This document shows positions 1 through 11,431 of a stretch of 64,000 bases of DNA, one piece after another. How positions within the stretch are numbered: position 1 is the first letter of the stretch; each line of letters begins with the position of its first letter. The position numbers and the translations under genes were made by a program. Source of the DNA: Porticoccus sp002341315 (GTDB lineage Bacteria > Pseudomonadota > Gammaproteobacteria > Pseudomonadales > Porticoccaceae); the NCBI RefSeq assembly GCF_047634355.1, contig NZ_JBLIAL010000002.1; one strand, written 5' to 3'. The notes beneath the pieces were generated by a model. It saw only the letters and a list, made by a program, of their open reading frames with translations, was not told the DNA's origin and did no database searches.

Positions 1-678
1 GTCCAGTAAGTAGGCGTGAAAGCCGTGCAGCTCAATGCTATCCATCGCCTGTTGCTGTTCGGGATAAAGGGGCAGGGGGGATTCCGAGAGCAGCCTGTCC
101 GGATCGAACAGCGGGGTGTTCACCCGGCATTCCAGGGATTCGATCAGGCCCTTGCTTTCCAGTTGTCGAAGTGCGGCAATGCTGATGCCCTGTCGCTGAA
201 AATCGTCTTTTGTGGCGGAGGGTTGCTGCTGCAGTATATTCAGTGCCTGTTGTTGCCGGGGGGCACGCGCCAGGGCCGTGTCTGGCAATCCCTTGCCGGA
301 CAGCGTCAATTGCCAGCGGACTTCGCTTTGTCGGGGTATCGCATCCCCCTTGCGGAGCGTTGCCGGCAGCGCTGTGCTGAGCGCATCGCCCGTCGGGTGC
401 TGGTAGTAACCCGCAGCCCAGACGCAGAGCGCCAACAGGGTTTCTGGCAGCAACGGTTCATCATCCAGGAGCTCGGTAACCGGTTTCAATCGTGTAGCGG
501 GATGTTCGCTGGATGCCGCAATTTCGATCACGACCCCGATGACCTGACGGCGGCCAAAAGGTACTTTGACACGACAGCCGGGCCGGGGTGTCCGGGTATT
601 GTTTTCTGACGGCAGGTAGTCGAACAGCCGTCGCAGGGGAGAGGGGACAGCAACACGGATAATGATGGATTCTGTCAT
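1..678 (-). CDS. priA: Primosomal protein N' (PriA), N-terminal part
   Basis: The frame is open to the left window edge and gives the first 226 residues of the replication-restart helicase PriA, which recognises stalled forks and reloads the replisome. The protein begins MTESIIIRVAVPSP and continues with RRLFDYLPSEN, then GCRVKVPFGRRQVIGVVIE, the typical PriA 3'-DNA-binding domain. The winged-helix region follows, and the cut comes as the helicase domain opens (YPEQQQAMDSIELHGF, the Q-motif area just before Walker A). The helicase motifs and zinc-binding cysteines lie outside the window. It is divergent from rpmE, a common arrangement in gammaproteobacteria. The family call is firm; only the length is unknown. 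Confidence 0.93.
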   Translation of the reverse strand, partial: MTESIIIRVAVPSPLRRLFDYLPSENNTRTPRPGCRVKVPFGRRQVIGVVIEIAASSEHPATRLKPVTELLDDEPLLPETLLALCVWAAGYYQHPTGDALSTALPATLRKGDAIPRQSEVRWQLTLSGKGLPDTALARAPRQQQALNILQQQPSATKDDFQRQGISIAALRQLESKGLIESLECRVNTPLFDPDRLLSESPLPLYPEQQQAMDSIELHGFHAYLLD

Positions 679-701
679 TGATGTGTTTTTTTGTTAAAAC
701 C

Positions 702-729
702 TTGAATGGGCATCGTTTTCTGGTAGTAT
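702..729 (+). promoter_or_regulatory. Probable sigma-70 promoter for rpmE
   Basis: TTGAAT (702-707), a 16-base spacer and TAGTAT (724-729) form a plausible sigma-70 promoter. It lies in the priA-rpmE divergent gap and points towards rpmE. It would give a leader of about 210 bases, in which I recognise no known RNA motif. Confidence 0.4.
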
Positions 730-944
730 TCGCGCTCCGTTTAAAGGCGGCATATGGTGCCCGACAATTGAAAGGCATCCCGAGGGATTGAGCGCGACCT
801 GTTATCAGCAAACCGAGGCGAGGCACCCAGTGTACCAGAAGTACATCGGGGTTCGGGCGATCGGTTTGGCAGGCAGGAGCGAATCAATATTCGGGTTGCA
901 CAGAGATCGGGTTGGCGATATGCAAGAGACTGAGGCAATGAGAC

Positions 945-1160
945 ATGAGATCTGAAATCCATCCAAATTACGGCACACTGTCAGCCACCTGCAGCTGTGG
1001 TAATGCATTTGAAGTAGGCTCCACCATGAATGGTAGCATCCACGTGGATGTCTGTTCAGCCTGCCACCCGTTCTACACCGGCAAGCAGAAAGTTGCTGAT
1101 ACCGGTGGTCGTATCGACCGTTTCAACAAGCGTTTCGCCGGTCGTTCCGCTAAAAAATAA
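945..1160 (+). CDS. rpmE: 50S ribosomal protein L31, zinc-binding (C+) form
   Basis: This 71-residue protein is the large-subunit protein L31, which bridges the two ribosomal subunits. It opens with MRSEIHPNY, the usual IHPxY start of the family. It carries the four zinc-ligand cysteines (CSCGN near residue 16, DVCSACHPF near residue 37) and the conserved tail TGGRIDRFNKRF. The cysteines mark it as the zinc-dependent version rather than the C-minus paralogue (ykgM type) made under zinc starvation. A TGAGG ribosome binding site lies 9 bases before the ATG. A strong rho-independent hairpin 34 bases downstream ends the transcript. Confidence 0.97.
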   Translation: MRSEIHPNYGTLSATCSCGNAFEVGSTMNGSIHVDVCSACHPFYTGKQKVADTGGRIDRFNKRFAGRSAKK

Positions 1161-1167
1161 TCTGAAT

Positions 1168-1962
1168 ATGTCTGCCTTTCGAGGCAAACGATGCGCGCTC
1201 TGGATGATATGCCAGAGCGCGTTTTTCGTTGTCTGGCTGTTTATCGCCGGTGGGCCCGCCAGGGCTGATCTACGCTGCCAGCCTTTCTCCCCGCTGGAGA
1301 AGGTTGCCGTCACTCATGTCTATGACGGCGATACCGTCAAACTGGACGACGGTCGCAAAGTTCGATTGATCGGTATCAATGCCACAGAACCGGGCCGCGA
1401 TGGGCATCCGGATCAGCCGTTTGCTACTGAGGCCCGTGACAGGTTGCGCAGTCTGATCAAGGCTGCCTCGCAACTGCATCTGTTAACGGATCGGCAAACC
1501 CATGATCGCTATGGTCGAATACTCGCCCACCTGTTCAATGAGCGGGGAGAGAGTCTCGAACAAATTCTGCTGGAACAGGGGCTGGCCTACCATGTTGCGG
1601 TGCCGCCCAACCTGACCCTGGCCGACTGCTTTGCCAGCGCTGAGCAATTGGCTGTCAAACAGCAGCGGGGACTCTGGGGCAAGGCCGGTATTGCCCCCGT
1701 CGCTGCCCGGGATGTTCAGGACGGGGGGTTCAAACGATTGCAAGGTACCGTAACTGCCGTCCAAACCGGCAGGCACTGGTGGCTCATTCTGGATGACGTG
1801 ATCAAGGTGATGATTTATCCGGAACACCGCCATCGCTTTGAGGCAAAACAACTGAACAGCCTGCAGGGCCAGCGAGTGGAAATACAGGGGTGGGTCTACC
1901 GCAGTCGCAGGGAATGGCGGATGAAGCTGGAAACGCCCCACGGTATTGTGTTTTCCCGTTGA
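1168..1962 (+). CDS. Exported thermonuclease-like (SNase) endonuclease
   Basis: The 264-residue product has a hydrophobic N-terminus ending near PARA, probably a signal peptide, followed by a staphylococcal-nuclease (OB-fold) domain. The family motifs are visible: YDGDTVKLDDGRKVRLIGI, then NATEPG (catalytic Glu) and DRYGRILAHLF (catalytic Arg). A C-terminal part of about 80 residues (GFKRLQGTVTAVQTG onward) looks like a second OB-type domain. It should cleave DNA or RNA in the periplasm or outside the cell. The start is uncertain: ATG 1168 comes just after rpmE, but the rpmE terminator hairpin covers codons 10-19, so ATG 1204 (MICQSAFF) is an alternative. Longer in-frame starts inside rpmE are unlikely. 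Confidence 0.85.
   Translation: MSAFRGKRCALWMICQSAFFVVWLFIAGGPARADLRCQPFSPLEKVAVTHVYDGDTVKLDDGRKVRLIGINATEPGRDGHPDQPFATEARDRLRSLIKAASQLHLLTDRQTHDRYGRILAHLFNERGESLEQILLEQGLAYHVAVPPNLTLADCFASAEQLAVKQQRGLWGKAGIAPVAARDVQDGGFKRLQGTVTAVQTGRHWWLILDDVIKVMIYPEHRHRFEAKQLNSLQGQRVEIQGWVYRSRREWRMKLETPHGIVFSR
1194..1226 (+). terminator. Rho-independent terminator of rpmE, inside the next gene's 5' end
   Basis: A perfect 10-bp stem (1194-1203 with 1212-1221), an 8-base loop and a TTTTT run (1222-1226) form a classical terminator. It lies within the signal-peptide region of the following nuclease gene. Confidence 0.85.
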
Positions 1963-1968
1963 ATTGTC

Positions 1969-1992
1969 CGGCACCGCCCTCCAGCGGTGCCG
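1969..1992. terminator. Hairpin between convergent nuclease and nrdB
   Basis: A perfect 9-bp inverted repeat (1969-1977 and 1984-1992) with a 6-base loop sits between the two convergent stop codons. There is no T-run, so termination is inferred from position. Confidence 0.4.
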
Positions 1993-2013
1993 CTCCTTCC
2001 TTCTCAAAACACC

Positions 2014-3203
2014 CTACCAGCTCAATGAGGCGCCGGTCTGGTACTCGGTAACCCGGGTTTCGAAAAAGTTTTTCTCTTTGCGCAGGTTGGCCTGCTCCTC
2101 CAGCCATTCCAGGCGATTGATGGCGCCGGGGAAGGGCTCTTTGTGGTTGAGGGTCCGGGCCCGCCGGTTGGCGACAAAGCGGAACTGGTCCATGTGCTCG
2201 TCGGCGCTGTAACCGAGGATGGGATCAGGCATCAGGTAGTGAGCGTAGGCGGACTCCACCGCTTCAGCTTCTTCCCACATGACCTGTAATTGCGTCGGAT
2301 CCAGTTTTAGGTTTTCCTCCTCCAGTAACTGGTTTACCACCCGCATGCCAAAGGCGCAGTGCATGGCTTCATCCCGCAGGATGTACTGCAACTGTTCCCC
2401 GGTGCCTTTCATTAGACCGCGTCGCTGCAGGGCAAAAATCGGGTTGAAGCCGTTGTAGAACCAGCAACCTTCGAAAATACCGGCAAAGAACAGGTAAGAC
2501 ATGGCGAAGGTTTCCAGGTCATCCCGGTTGCCGAGGTCCAGCTCCTGACGCAACACGGTATCCAGTCTGGCACTGGCCAGGCAGATTTTGCCGTGGATCG
2601 CTGGCACCACCCGGTAGCGGTTATAGATATCGCTCTGGTCGAGCCCCAGAGTTTCGATGCAGTGCTGGTAAGTCCATGTGTGCAGTGCTTCTTCATAGAC
2701 CTGGCGGGCCTGGTAAATCTGCAACTCCGGCGCGGACATTTTTTCCATCACTGCCAGGCCAATATTGCGCATGGCCATGATGTCCGATGTGGTCAGGTAG
2801 GCCAGCACGTTTTCATACAGGTGACGTTCTTCGGTGGTCAGTTTGTGGTGGTAATCGTGGATATCCTGGGTCATGTTGATGTCCAGGGGTGTCCAGTGAT
2901 TTTTGTTGGCATTGAGAAAAAAATCCCAGGCCCAGGGGTATTTAAAGGGGGCCAGTTGGTTGATGTCTGCCTTGCCGTTCACCACTCGCTTGTCCGCCGG
3001 ATTGACCGGGGGAAGACGTGTTGCCGGTGTTTCCTCGGTTGCTATTGACAGTGTCGCCGGGACTTTTGGTGCCTCCGTTGGCTGTGCGGCAGCGACCCCA
3101 TCCAGCAAGTTGATGGTGCCGTGAGGGATAGCGTTGCGCAACGGGTCATCCCAGTCAGGAAGAGGGGTTGTGACGGTTTCAAGTACAGTTTGTCGGATAG
3201 TCA

Positions 3204-3204
<1 letters not shown>
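2014..3204 (-). CDS. nrdB: Class Ia ribonucleotide reductase, beta (radical) subunit
   Basis: NrdB houses the diiron-tyrosyl radical that starts ribonucleotide reduction in NrdA, making deoxynucleotides for DNA synthesis in the cytosol. All expected ligands can be seen: Asp in TTSDIMAMRN, the EEALHTWTYQH segment (Glu, His three on, radical Tyr seven on, as in E. coli E115/H118/Y122), Glu in FEGCWFYNGF, and Glu/His in RDEAMHCAFG. The N-terminal 80 residues are a variable linker. At 396 residues it is of the Pseudomonas/Cellvibrio length. Its ATG overlaps the nrdA stop (TAATG), so the two are translationally coupled. The oxygen-dependent cofactor means this enzyme works aerobically. Confidence 0.97.
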
Positions 3205-6029
<2,825 letters not shown>

Positions 6030-6171
6030 TATGTCGTTCCTGTCGATTCATTCGCGAAATCTTCAGGCTTCGCCAATTGGCGGACAGGTAGACAAAATAC
6101 ATGGCGGCACGGTGAGGCATGGGTTCCCCGTATGCAGCTGGTGTCCTGAATCGCGAAGACTGAAGCCTTGT

Positions 6172-6356
6172 TTGCTGGCAGGTCTTCGGACTCAGGGGCG
6201 TTGCGCGAAATATTGCGCTTCCTACAGCGACGGCTTCCCGTTCAATTGAACAGTGCCTCGGCGTTGCCGATGCCGCTTTCGTTCCCCTTTACCGCTGCGC
6301 GTCAGTTCCGGATTCTCACCAGATTCCCTTTTCAGGAAGGCCCATCGAACACAAGA
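6172..6356 (-). promoter_or_regulatory. Cobalamin riboswitch in the nrdAB leader
   Basis: Read on the minus strand, the leader contains the cobalamin-riboswitch landmarks in order: AAAGGGAA, GGTGAGAATCCGGAACTG, CGCGCAGCGGTAA, then GGGAAGCC, and the closing B12 box AGTCCGAAGACCTGCC (6192-6177). It lies about 145 bases before nrdA on the same strand. The TonB-receptor gene on the other side is divergent, so it is not the target. Binding of adenosylcobalamin is expected to switch nrdAB off. I could not decide between transcriptional and translational control; I see no clear terminator. Confidence 0.9.
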
Positions 6357-6364
6357 TGTGCCAA
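6349..6364. promoter_or_regulatory. NrdR-like box 1
   Basis: The 16-mer starts ACACAAGATGT and matches the left half of the NrdR box consensus (ACACWATATATWGTGT). Its centre is 31 bases (about three helical turns) from box 2, the usual spacing of NrdR box pairs. It would lie just downstream of the predicted nrdA transcription start. Confidence 0.55.
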
Positions 6365-6379
6365 TCCAACCAGCTTTTC

Positions 6380-6395
6380 CGAGCATATCTTGTGT
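6380..6395. promoter_or_regulatory. NrdR-like box 2, over the nrdA -10 element
   Basis: The 16-mer ends ATATCTTGTGT, a good match to the right half of the NrdR consensus. It covers the predicted -10 hexamer of the nrdAB promoter, a sensible place for repression. Confidence 0.55.
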
Positions 6396-6410
6396 ATTTG
6401 TGCATGTAAA
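6382..6410 (-). promoter_or_regulatory. Predicted nrdAB promoter
   Basis: On the minus strand TTTACA (6410-6405), a 17-base spacer and TATGCT (6387-6382) make a good sigma-70 promoter. Transcription would start near 6375, just ahead of the cobalamin riboswitch. Confidence 0.65.
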
Positions 6411-6525
6411 GTGGTTTCCCGTCTGTTGGCGAATGGAATGCCATGGTCTAGGTCGTCAGCCCAAGGCTGCGACAATTTGTCGCATTGACTGGATGCCGGT
6501 GAGCACCAATTATCCTGCCCCTGAA

Positions 6526-6555
6526 TTCGAATCACTTTCATTCGAATCACTTTCA
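6526..6555. repeat. Tandem 15-bp repeat before the TonB receptor
   Basis: TTCGAATCACTTTCA occurs twice head to tail (6526-6540, 6541-6555), ending 23 bases before the receptor ATG. It could be a regulator site or simple slippage. It does not match a Fur box. Confidence 0.7.
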
Positions 6556-6578
6556 TTTAGATTCGGGCTGGGGAGAAA

Positions 6579-8897
6579 ATGAAAAAAGAAATTCGCTGGA
6601 CTTCTGTCTTGGCCCTTCCATCCCTGTTCTGTCTTTCAATGATGTCCGCTCACGCGGAAGACGGTAGTGTCGAAGTCGCGGTGGAAACTGCTGCGGTGGC
6701 AAGTCTGGAAGAAGTCAAAATCTGGGGTAAACAACTTTCCAGTCGCGAGGCGGGCTATACCAATCCAACCAGTGTATTGACTCGGGAGGATATGACCAGT
6801 ATCAACGTGGCAACCACGGAAGATCTGGTGAAATACGAGCCCAGCCTGGTGATTCGCCGCCGCTTTATCGGCGATGCCAACGGTACCCTGGGGATCCGCG
6901 GTTCCAACATGTTCCAGACCAGCCGCTCAATGGTGTTTGCAGACGGTGTCCCGCTGCATTATTTTCTCGAATCCCGCTGGAACGGAGCGCCGCGCTGGAC
7001 CCTGGTGTCGGCCAGTGAAATCGCCCAGGTAGAAGTGGTTTATGGCCCGTTTTCCGCCGAGCACAGCGGCAACGCTATGGGTGGTGTGGTGTTGATCGAA
7101 ACGGCGATTCCCCAGCAACGGGAGTTTCATGTGGACTGGTCATCCTTTGTGCAGTCCTTTGATGAATACGGTTTCGACGATGATCTGTGGGGACGCAAGG
7201 GTTTTATTTCTTTCGGCGACAAAATCGGCGACCTCAGCGTTTACTTCTCCCACAACCGTCTGGAAAACGACGCCCAACCCCAGTCTTTCTACTATGGCAG
7301 TACCAGCGGTTCGCTGACACCAACTGCGGTCAGTGGTGCAATAGGGGATGAAGACGACAGAGGCGCAGACCAGTGGTATTTCGGCGATACCGGGTTGGTT
7401 AAAACCACCACTGACAACTACAAGTTCAAGGCCGGGTATGACCTTGGTGACTGGTTCGCACTCTTGAATCTGGCCTACGAGGATCGCCGTTCGGATAATG
7501 ATTCCGCCAATAGCTATTTGCGGGATATCGAAGGCAATACGGTCTGGGGCGGGCACGTGGTGCAGAGCGGTGAGCAGTTTTTTATCCCCGGCAGCCGACT
7601 CAATGTCAGTGAACAGGAGCGCCGCAGCCTTTCGGTGGGGTTGCGCCTGAAGGGAGATCTGACCGACAGCCTGTCGGTGGAAACCAATCTCAGCCACTTT
7701 GCCATCATTGAGGATGAAACCCGCAGCTCTGCCCTCAATCCTGCCCACCCTGACTATACTCTGGCTGGACAGGTGCTGGATTACGGCGATACCGGTTGGC
7801 AAACTGCCGATATCAAATTCACTTTGAATGAATTTGGTCTGGACGGCATGCAATGGGTGACGGGCCTGCGCTACGAAACCTACGAACTGAATACCACGGT
7901 CTATAACTCTGATAATTATGTTGCCGGCGACAGAACCCGGGCCACCAGCCGCAGCGGCGGGGAGACCGGGGTCGCCGCGGTGTTCCTGCAGCTGAACTGG
8001 GATATTGATGCGCACTGGTCCACTTCTCTGGGTGGGCGCTATGAATCCTGGAAAAGCAGTGATGGTTATTTTTCAGACGACGATGCCATGACACCCTGGT
8101 TGGATCTGGTCAAGCTGCCGAGTCGTTCCGAAGATAAATTCTCCCCGAAATTTTCACTGGGTTTTCGCCCGGATGACCTGTGGACTTTCCGCTATTCCAT
8201 CGCCAAAGCCTACCGCTTCCCCATCGTTGAAGAGCTGTTCAGCCAGTTTCAGGCCTTCAATGCGGTCAGTGAGGCCAATCCCGGCCTGCAGCCGGAAGAC
8301 GGCCTGCATCACAACCTCATGGTCGAACGGGCCATCGATCGGGGTTATGTGCGGTTGAACCTGTTTTTGGAAAACATCAAAGACGTGATCGAGTCCCAGG
8401 CGACGATTCTGCCGGGCGGTTCCTCGATCCGTACTTTTGTGCCGGTGGACGAGGTGAGAACCCGCGGCGCCGAGTTTATTGTCAACGCCGCCGACTTCCT
8501 GCTGCCGAAACTGGATGTGCGCTTCAACATGGCCTGGACCGATGCCGAGATCATCAAAAATGCTCCTGATCCCGCCATTGTCGGCAATTTGTTCCCGCGC
8601 ATGCCGAAATGGCGCGGCAATCTGCTGGCCACCTACCACGTGACTTATCGCTGGGATATCGGTGGCAGCCTGCAATACGCCAGCGACAGTTACGGGCGGC
8701 TGGATAACAGCGACGGGGCCGATCAGGTGTTCGGCGGTCAGGATCGCTACCTGTTCCTCGGGCTGAAAACCAGCTTTCGCCGGGATAAGCACCTGACCTT
8801 CAGTTTGGGTATGGACAATGTCACTGACGAAACCGCCTATGTCGCCCACCCCTGGCCCGCGCGAACCCTGTATTTCAATGTCTCTTATGACTGGTAA
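6579..8897 (+). CDS. TonB-dependent outer-membrane receptor
   Basis: The 772-residue protein has a signal peptide (to about AHA, residue 26), a TonB-box-like stretch (EEVKIWGKQ), a plug domain (about residues 55-190, with GIRGSNMFQTSR and VEVVYGPFSAEHSGNAMGG) and a long beta-barrel ending in aromatic YDW, as outer-membrane barrels do. It imports a ligand with energy from TonB-ExbBD. The substrate is not clear from sequence. The PepSY membrane protein 13 bases downstream resembles siderophore-reduction partners, so an iron chelate is my best guess. The neighbouring cobalamin riboswitch is on the opposite strand and is not evidence for B12 uptake by this receptor. Confidence 0.9.
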   Translation: MKKEIRWTSVLALPSLFCLSMMSAHAEDGSVEVAVETAAVASLEEVKIWGKQLSSREAGYTNPTSVLTREDMTSINVATTEDLVKYEPSLVIRRRFIGDANGTLGIRGSNMFQTSRSMVFADGVPLHYFLESRWNGAPRWTLVSASEIAQVEVVYGPFSAEHSGNAMGGVVLIETAIPQQREFHVDWSSFVQSFDEYGFDDDLWGRKGFISFGDKIGDLSVYFSHNRLENDAQPQSFYYGSTSGSLTPTAVSGAIGDEDDRGADQWYFGDTGLVKTTTDNYKFKAGYDLGDWFALLNLAYEDRRSDNDSANSYLRDIEGNTVWGGHVVQSGEQFFIPGSRLNVSEQERRSLSVGLRLKGDLTDSLSVETNLSHFAIIEDETRSSALNPAHPDYTLAGQVLDYGDTGWQTADIKFTLNEFGLDGMQWVTGLRYETYELNTTVYNSDNYVAGDRTRATSRSGGETGVAAVFLQLNWDIDAHWSTSLGGRYESWKSSDGYFSDDDAMTPWLDLVKLPSRSEDKFSPKFSLGFRPDDLWTFRYSIAKAYRFPIVEELFSQFQAFNAVSEANPGLQPEDGLHHNLMVERAIDRGYVRLNLFLENIKDVIESQATILPGGSSIRTFVPVDEVRTRGAEFIVNAADFLLPKLDVRFNMAWTDAEIIKNAPDPAIVGNLFPRMPKWRGNLLATYHVTYRWDIGGSLQYASDSYGRLDNSDGADQVFGGQDRYLFLGLKTSFRRDKHLTFSLGMDNVTDETAYVAHPWPARTLYFNVSYDW

Positions 8898-8910
8898 CAA
8901 GGCGGGCACG

Positions 8911-10233
8911 ATGGCGCATAACAACCGCTCTATGAGCATTTATCGCACCCTGTGGCGTTGGCATTTTTATGCCGGACTGTTCTGCATTCCCTTTGTGCTG
9001 ACACTATCGATCTCCGGGGCCATTTACCTGTTCAAGCCACAACTGGATGCGCTGGCCAATCGCCCCTACCAGAATCTGGTGGTATCGGGCGAGCGCAGCA
9101 GCGCGGATGCCCAGATCGGCGCGGCCCTGGCCGCGTTTCCGGGTAGTGGTTTTACCAGTTATCAACTGCCGGAGGCGGATGATCAAGCCGTCGTCATTAC
9201 TGTACTCGATCAAGGCCGGCAGCGGCTTGTGTATGTCCATCCCTACAGCCTGAAAGTGCTGCACAGTGTTGTTGCGGAGGAGCAGTTCATCCGGCAGGTG
9301 CGAACTTTCCACGGGGAGTTGCTGGTGGGGGCGGTGGGTTCTGTGCTGGTGGAGCTGGCCGGTTGCTGGGCCATTGTCTTGGTATTGACCGGGCTGTATC
9401 TGTGGTGGCCGCGCAACGGCCGTGGTCTGGCCGGTGTGCTTTATCCCCGCCTTGGCCGGGGTGGTCGCCTGTTCTGGCGCGACCTGCACGCGGTGACCGG
9501 TATCTGGCTGGCGATGTTTGTACTATTCCTGCTGATGACAGCGTTGCCCTGGACCCTGGTGTGGGGCACCGCTTTCAAGGAGCTGCGGCAATGGGGCGAC
9601 AGACCGATGCAACAGGACTGGACGCTCAGTCGGGCCCAGGAACACCACCACGATGGCGCAATGCCGTCGGGGCGTGCAGATCTCAGTGAAGCGCTCCTCG
9701 CCACGGCCATCTCCCTGCAATTTGCCGCGCCGGTATTGCTGTCGCCGGATCGGCAGAATCCTGCCCTGTGGAAAGTCCAGTCCCAGTCCCAGAACCGTCC
9801 GCTGCGGGCAGATGCCTGGCTCGATGGCCAGTCCGGTGATGTGGTGAGGGTACAGAGCTTTGCGGCGCGCCCCTGGGTCGACCGGGTTATCGGTATTGGT
9901 GTGGCCGCCCATGAAGGACAGTTGTTCGGCTGGTTGAACCAGTTGTTGGGCGCCCTGACAGCACTGGGGCTGATATTTCTGACCGTCAGCGGGGTTGTGC
10001 TCTGGTGGAAACGTAAACCATCGTTCGGACTCGGTGCTCCGGCGGCCCTGCCGGAGGTCCCCTCAAAGAGTATATTTTTCACCATCATTGTCATTCTGGC
10101 GCTGCTGCTGCCGATGTTGGCGATATCGCTTCTACTGCTCTGGCTACTGGAAACCCTGTTGTTGCGTCACTTGCCCGGCGCTCGCCTATGGTTGGGCCTT
10201 GTGGGCCATGGAAATGATACAAAAATCCGGTAA
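8911..10233 (+). CDS. PepSY-domain membrane protein, possible siderophore reductase
   Basis: The product (440 residues from ATG 8911; in-frame ATGs at 8887 and 8932 are alternatives) is a PepSY-associated inner-membrane protein. The first membrane helix follows the family opening YRTLWRWHFYAGLFCIPFVL. Further helices are near residues 140-160, 190-215, 340-365 and 390-415, with periplasmic loops between. Histidines in HWxH-like positions (WRWHFYAG, FHGELL, RDLHAVTG, AAHEGQLFG) are typical of family members proposed to bind haem and reduce ferric siderophores in the periplasm. It is probably co-transcribed with the TonB receptor 13 bases upstream, which fits a shared uptake role. The reductase function is inferred. 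Confidence 0.8.
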   Translation: MAHNNRSMSIYRTLWRWHFYAGLFCIPFVLTLSISGAIYLFKPQLDALANRPYQNLVVSGERSSADAQIGAALAAFPGSGFTSYQLPEADDQAVVITVLDQGRQRLVYVHPYSLKVLHSVVAEEQFIRQVRTFHGELLVGAVGSVLVELAGCWAIVLVLTGLYLWWPRNGRGLAGVLYPRLGRGGRLFWRDLHAVTGIWLAMFVLFLLMTALPWTLVWGTAFKELRQWGDRPMQQDWTLSRAQEHHHDGAMPSGRADLSEALLATAISLQFAAPVLLSPDRQNPALWKVQSQSQNRPLRADAWLDGQSGDVVRVQSFAARPWVDRVIGIGVAAHEGQLFGWLNQLLGALTALGLIFLTVSGVVLWWKRKPSFGLGAPAALPEVPSKSIFFTIIVILALLLPMLAISLLLLWLLETLLLRHLPGARLWLGLVGHGNDTKIR

Positions 10234-10291
10234 CACCAGATGAATTGACATGCTAATCTGGCCCCTCTGGTAGCTTTTATGAGGATGTGTT

Positions 10292-11050
10292 GTGGACAGA
10301 AATACTGTTTTGTTGAGTGTTGTGCTGGTGATTACACCCTTGTCTGTCAGTGCCGCCAGCTGGTGGGATACCGGCAAGGAACTGCTCGGTGGCAACACGG
10401 CAAACACGACAGAATCCGCTGCGCCGGTCAGTGGGCTGGCCGGGCTCTCCAGCGATGAAATTGCCGCAGGATTGAAAGAGGCGCTGCGGGTGGGTGCCGG
10501 TAATGTGGTTTCACAGTTGGGCGCTCAGGACGGATTTTACCTCGATGACGCGATCCATATTCCATTGCCCCCACAACTTCAGCAGGCCAAAGATGTTCTT
10601 GAGCAGGTGGGTATGGGCGACAGTTTGCAGGAGCTTGAAATGAAACTGAACCGGGCTGCCGAGGCGGCTACTCCGCGGGCCAAGGAGATGTTTCTCGATG
10701 CCATCAGTGCCATGACGATCGACGATGCGAAGAAAATTTACAGTGGCTCGGAAGATGCCGCTACCCGCTATTTCAGTGACAAAATGCGCGGTCCCCTCGC
10801 GGAGGAAATGCGCCCGGTGATTGAGGCCAGCCTCGCAGAGGTGGGTGCGTTACAGACTTACGATGCGATTGTCAGCAAATACAAGACTCTGCCCTTTGTC
10901 CCCGATCTCAAAGCCGACTTGACGGACTACACGATAAACGGGGGGATGGACGGCATCTTCTACTATCTGGCGCGGGAAGAAGCTGCGATCCGTGAGAATC
11001 CAGTCAAGCAAACCACCTCGCTGTTGAAAAAACTGTTTGGCCAGCCCTGA
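10292..11050 (+). CDS. DUF4197 family exported protein
   Basis: The 252-residue protein starts at GTG 10292, with GAGGA 7 bases ahead, and has a signal peptide (to about VSAAS). The rest matches the DUF4197 family: LSSDEIAAGLKEALRVGAGNVVSQLG, the AIHIPLPPQLQ segment, and the conserved TARYFSDKM-like, YDAIVSKY and GGMDGIFYYLAREEAAIRENP stretches. The molecular function of the family is not known. It stands alone between the PepSY gene and pntA. Confidence 0.85.
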   Translation: MDRNTVLLSVVLVITPLSVSAASWWDTGKELLGGNTANTTESAAPVSGLAGLSSDEIAAGLKEALRVGAGNVVSQLGAQDGFYLDDAIHIPLPPQLQQAKDVLEQVGMGDSLQELEMKLNRAAEAATPRAKEMFLDAISAMTIDDAKKIYSGSEDAATRYFSDKMRGPLAEEMRPVIEASLAEVGALQTYDAIVSKYKTLPFVPDLKADLTDYTINGGMDGIFYYLAREEAAIRENPVKQTTSLLKKLFGQP

Positions 11051-11431
11051 ACCAGACCCGGCAATATGGCCGATAAAAATATACGTTGATTTCGAGGCCA
11101 TGCAGCCTGTTCTGGTCTCCATATCGTCGCTCTCTCATAGGGGTTGCGGGGCTATACCCATCAAAATTCCCTATCAGTCTCTTTGCAGAATACTATCTGT
11201 TAATGGTTTATCCTGATGCCACGAAAAGAGGCATGGAAGTTAAAATTCGCGTAGGATCGTAACCCTGCCCGGTCCTGTGGGGCGAGTCGTTAAATCATTA
11301 AACTCGGTATCACGGTCAGGTTTGTTGTGAAACTGACATGATCCTCTGAAATGAGAATGAGCCCGAAGCCAGGGTTTCCATGTTTCGATCAGTGCACCAG
11401 CCAACGGTGTTCAGACCTGGAGAGAAAGCGA
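11051..11431. other. Intergenic region before pntAB
   Basis: This 381-base gap holds no convincing gene. An open frame can be drawn to 11351 upstream of pntA, but its extra residues do not match the family. The gap probably holds the pntAB promoter; I could not fix a single good -35/-10 pair. No repeat or RNA motif was recognised. Confidence 0.4.

Noticed and set aside
6172..6356. Cobalamin riboswitch as a control of the TonB receptor at 6579, implying a B12 transporter
   Set aside because: The motif order is on the minus strand and faces nrdA; the receptor gene is divergent.
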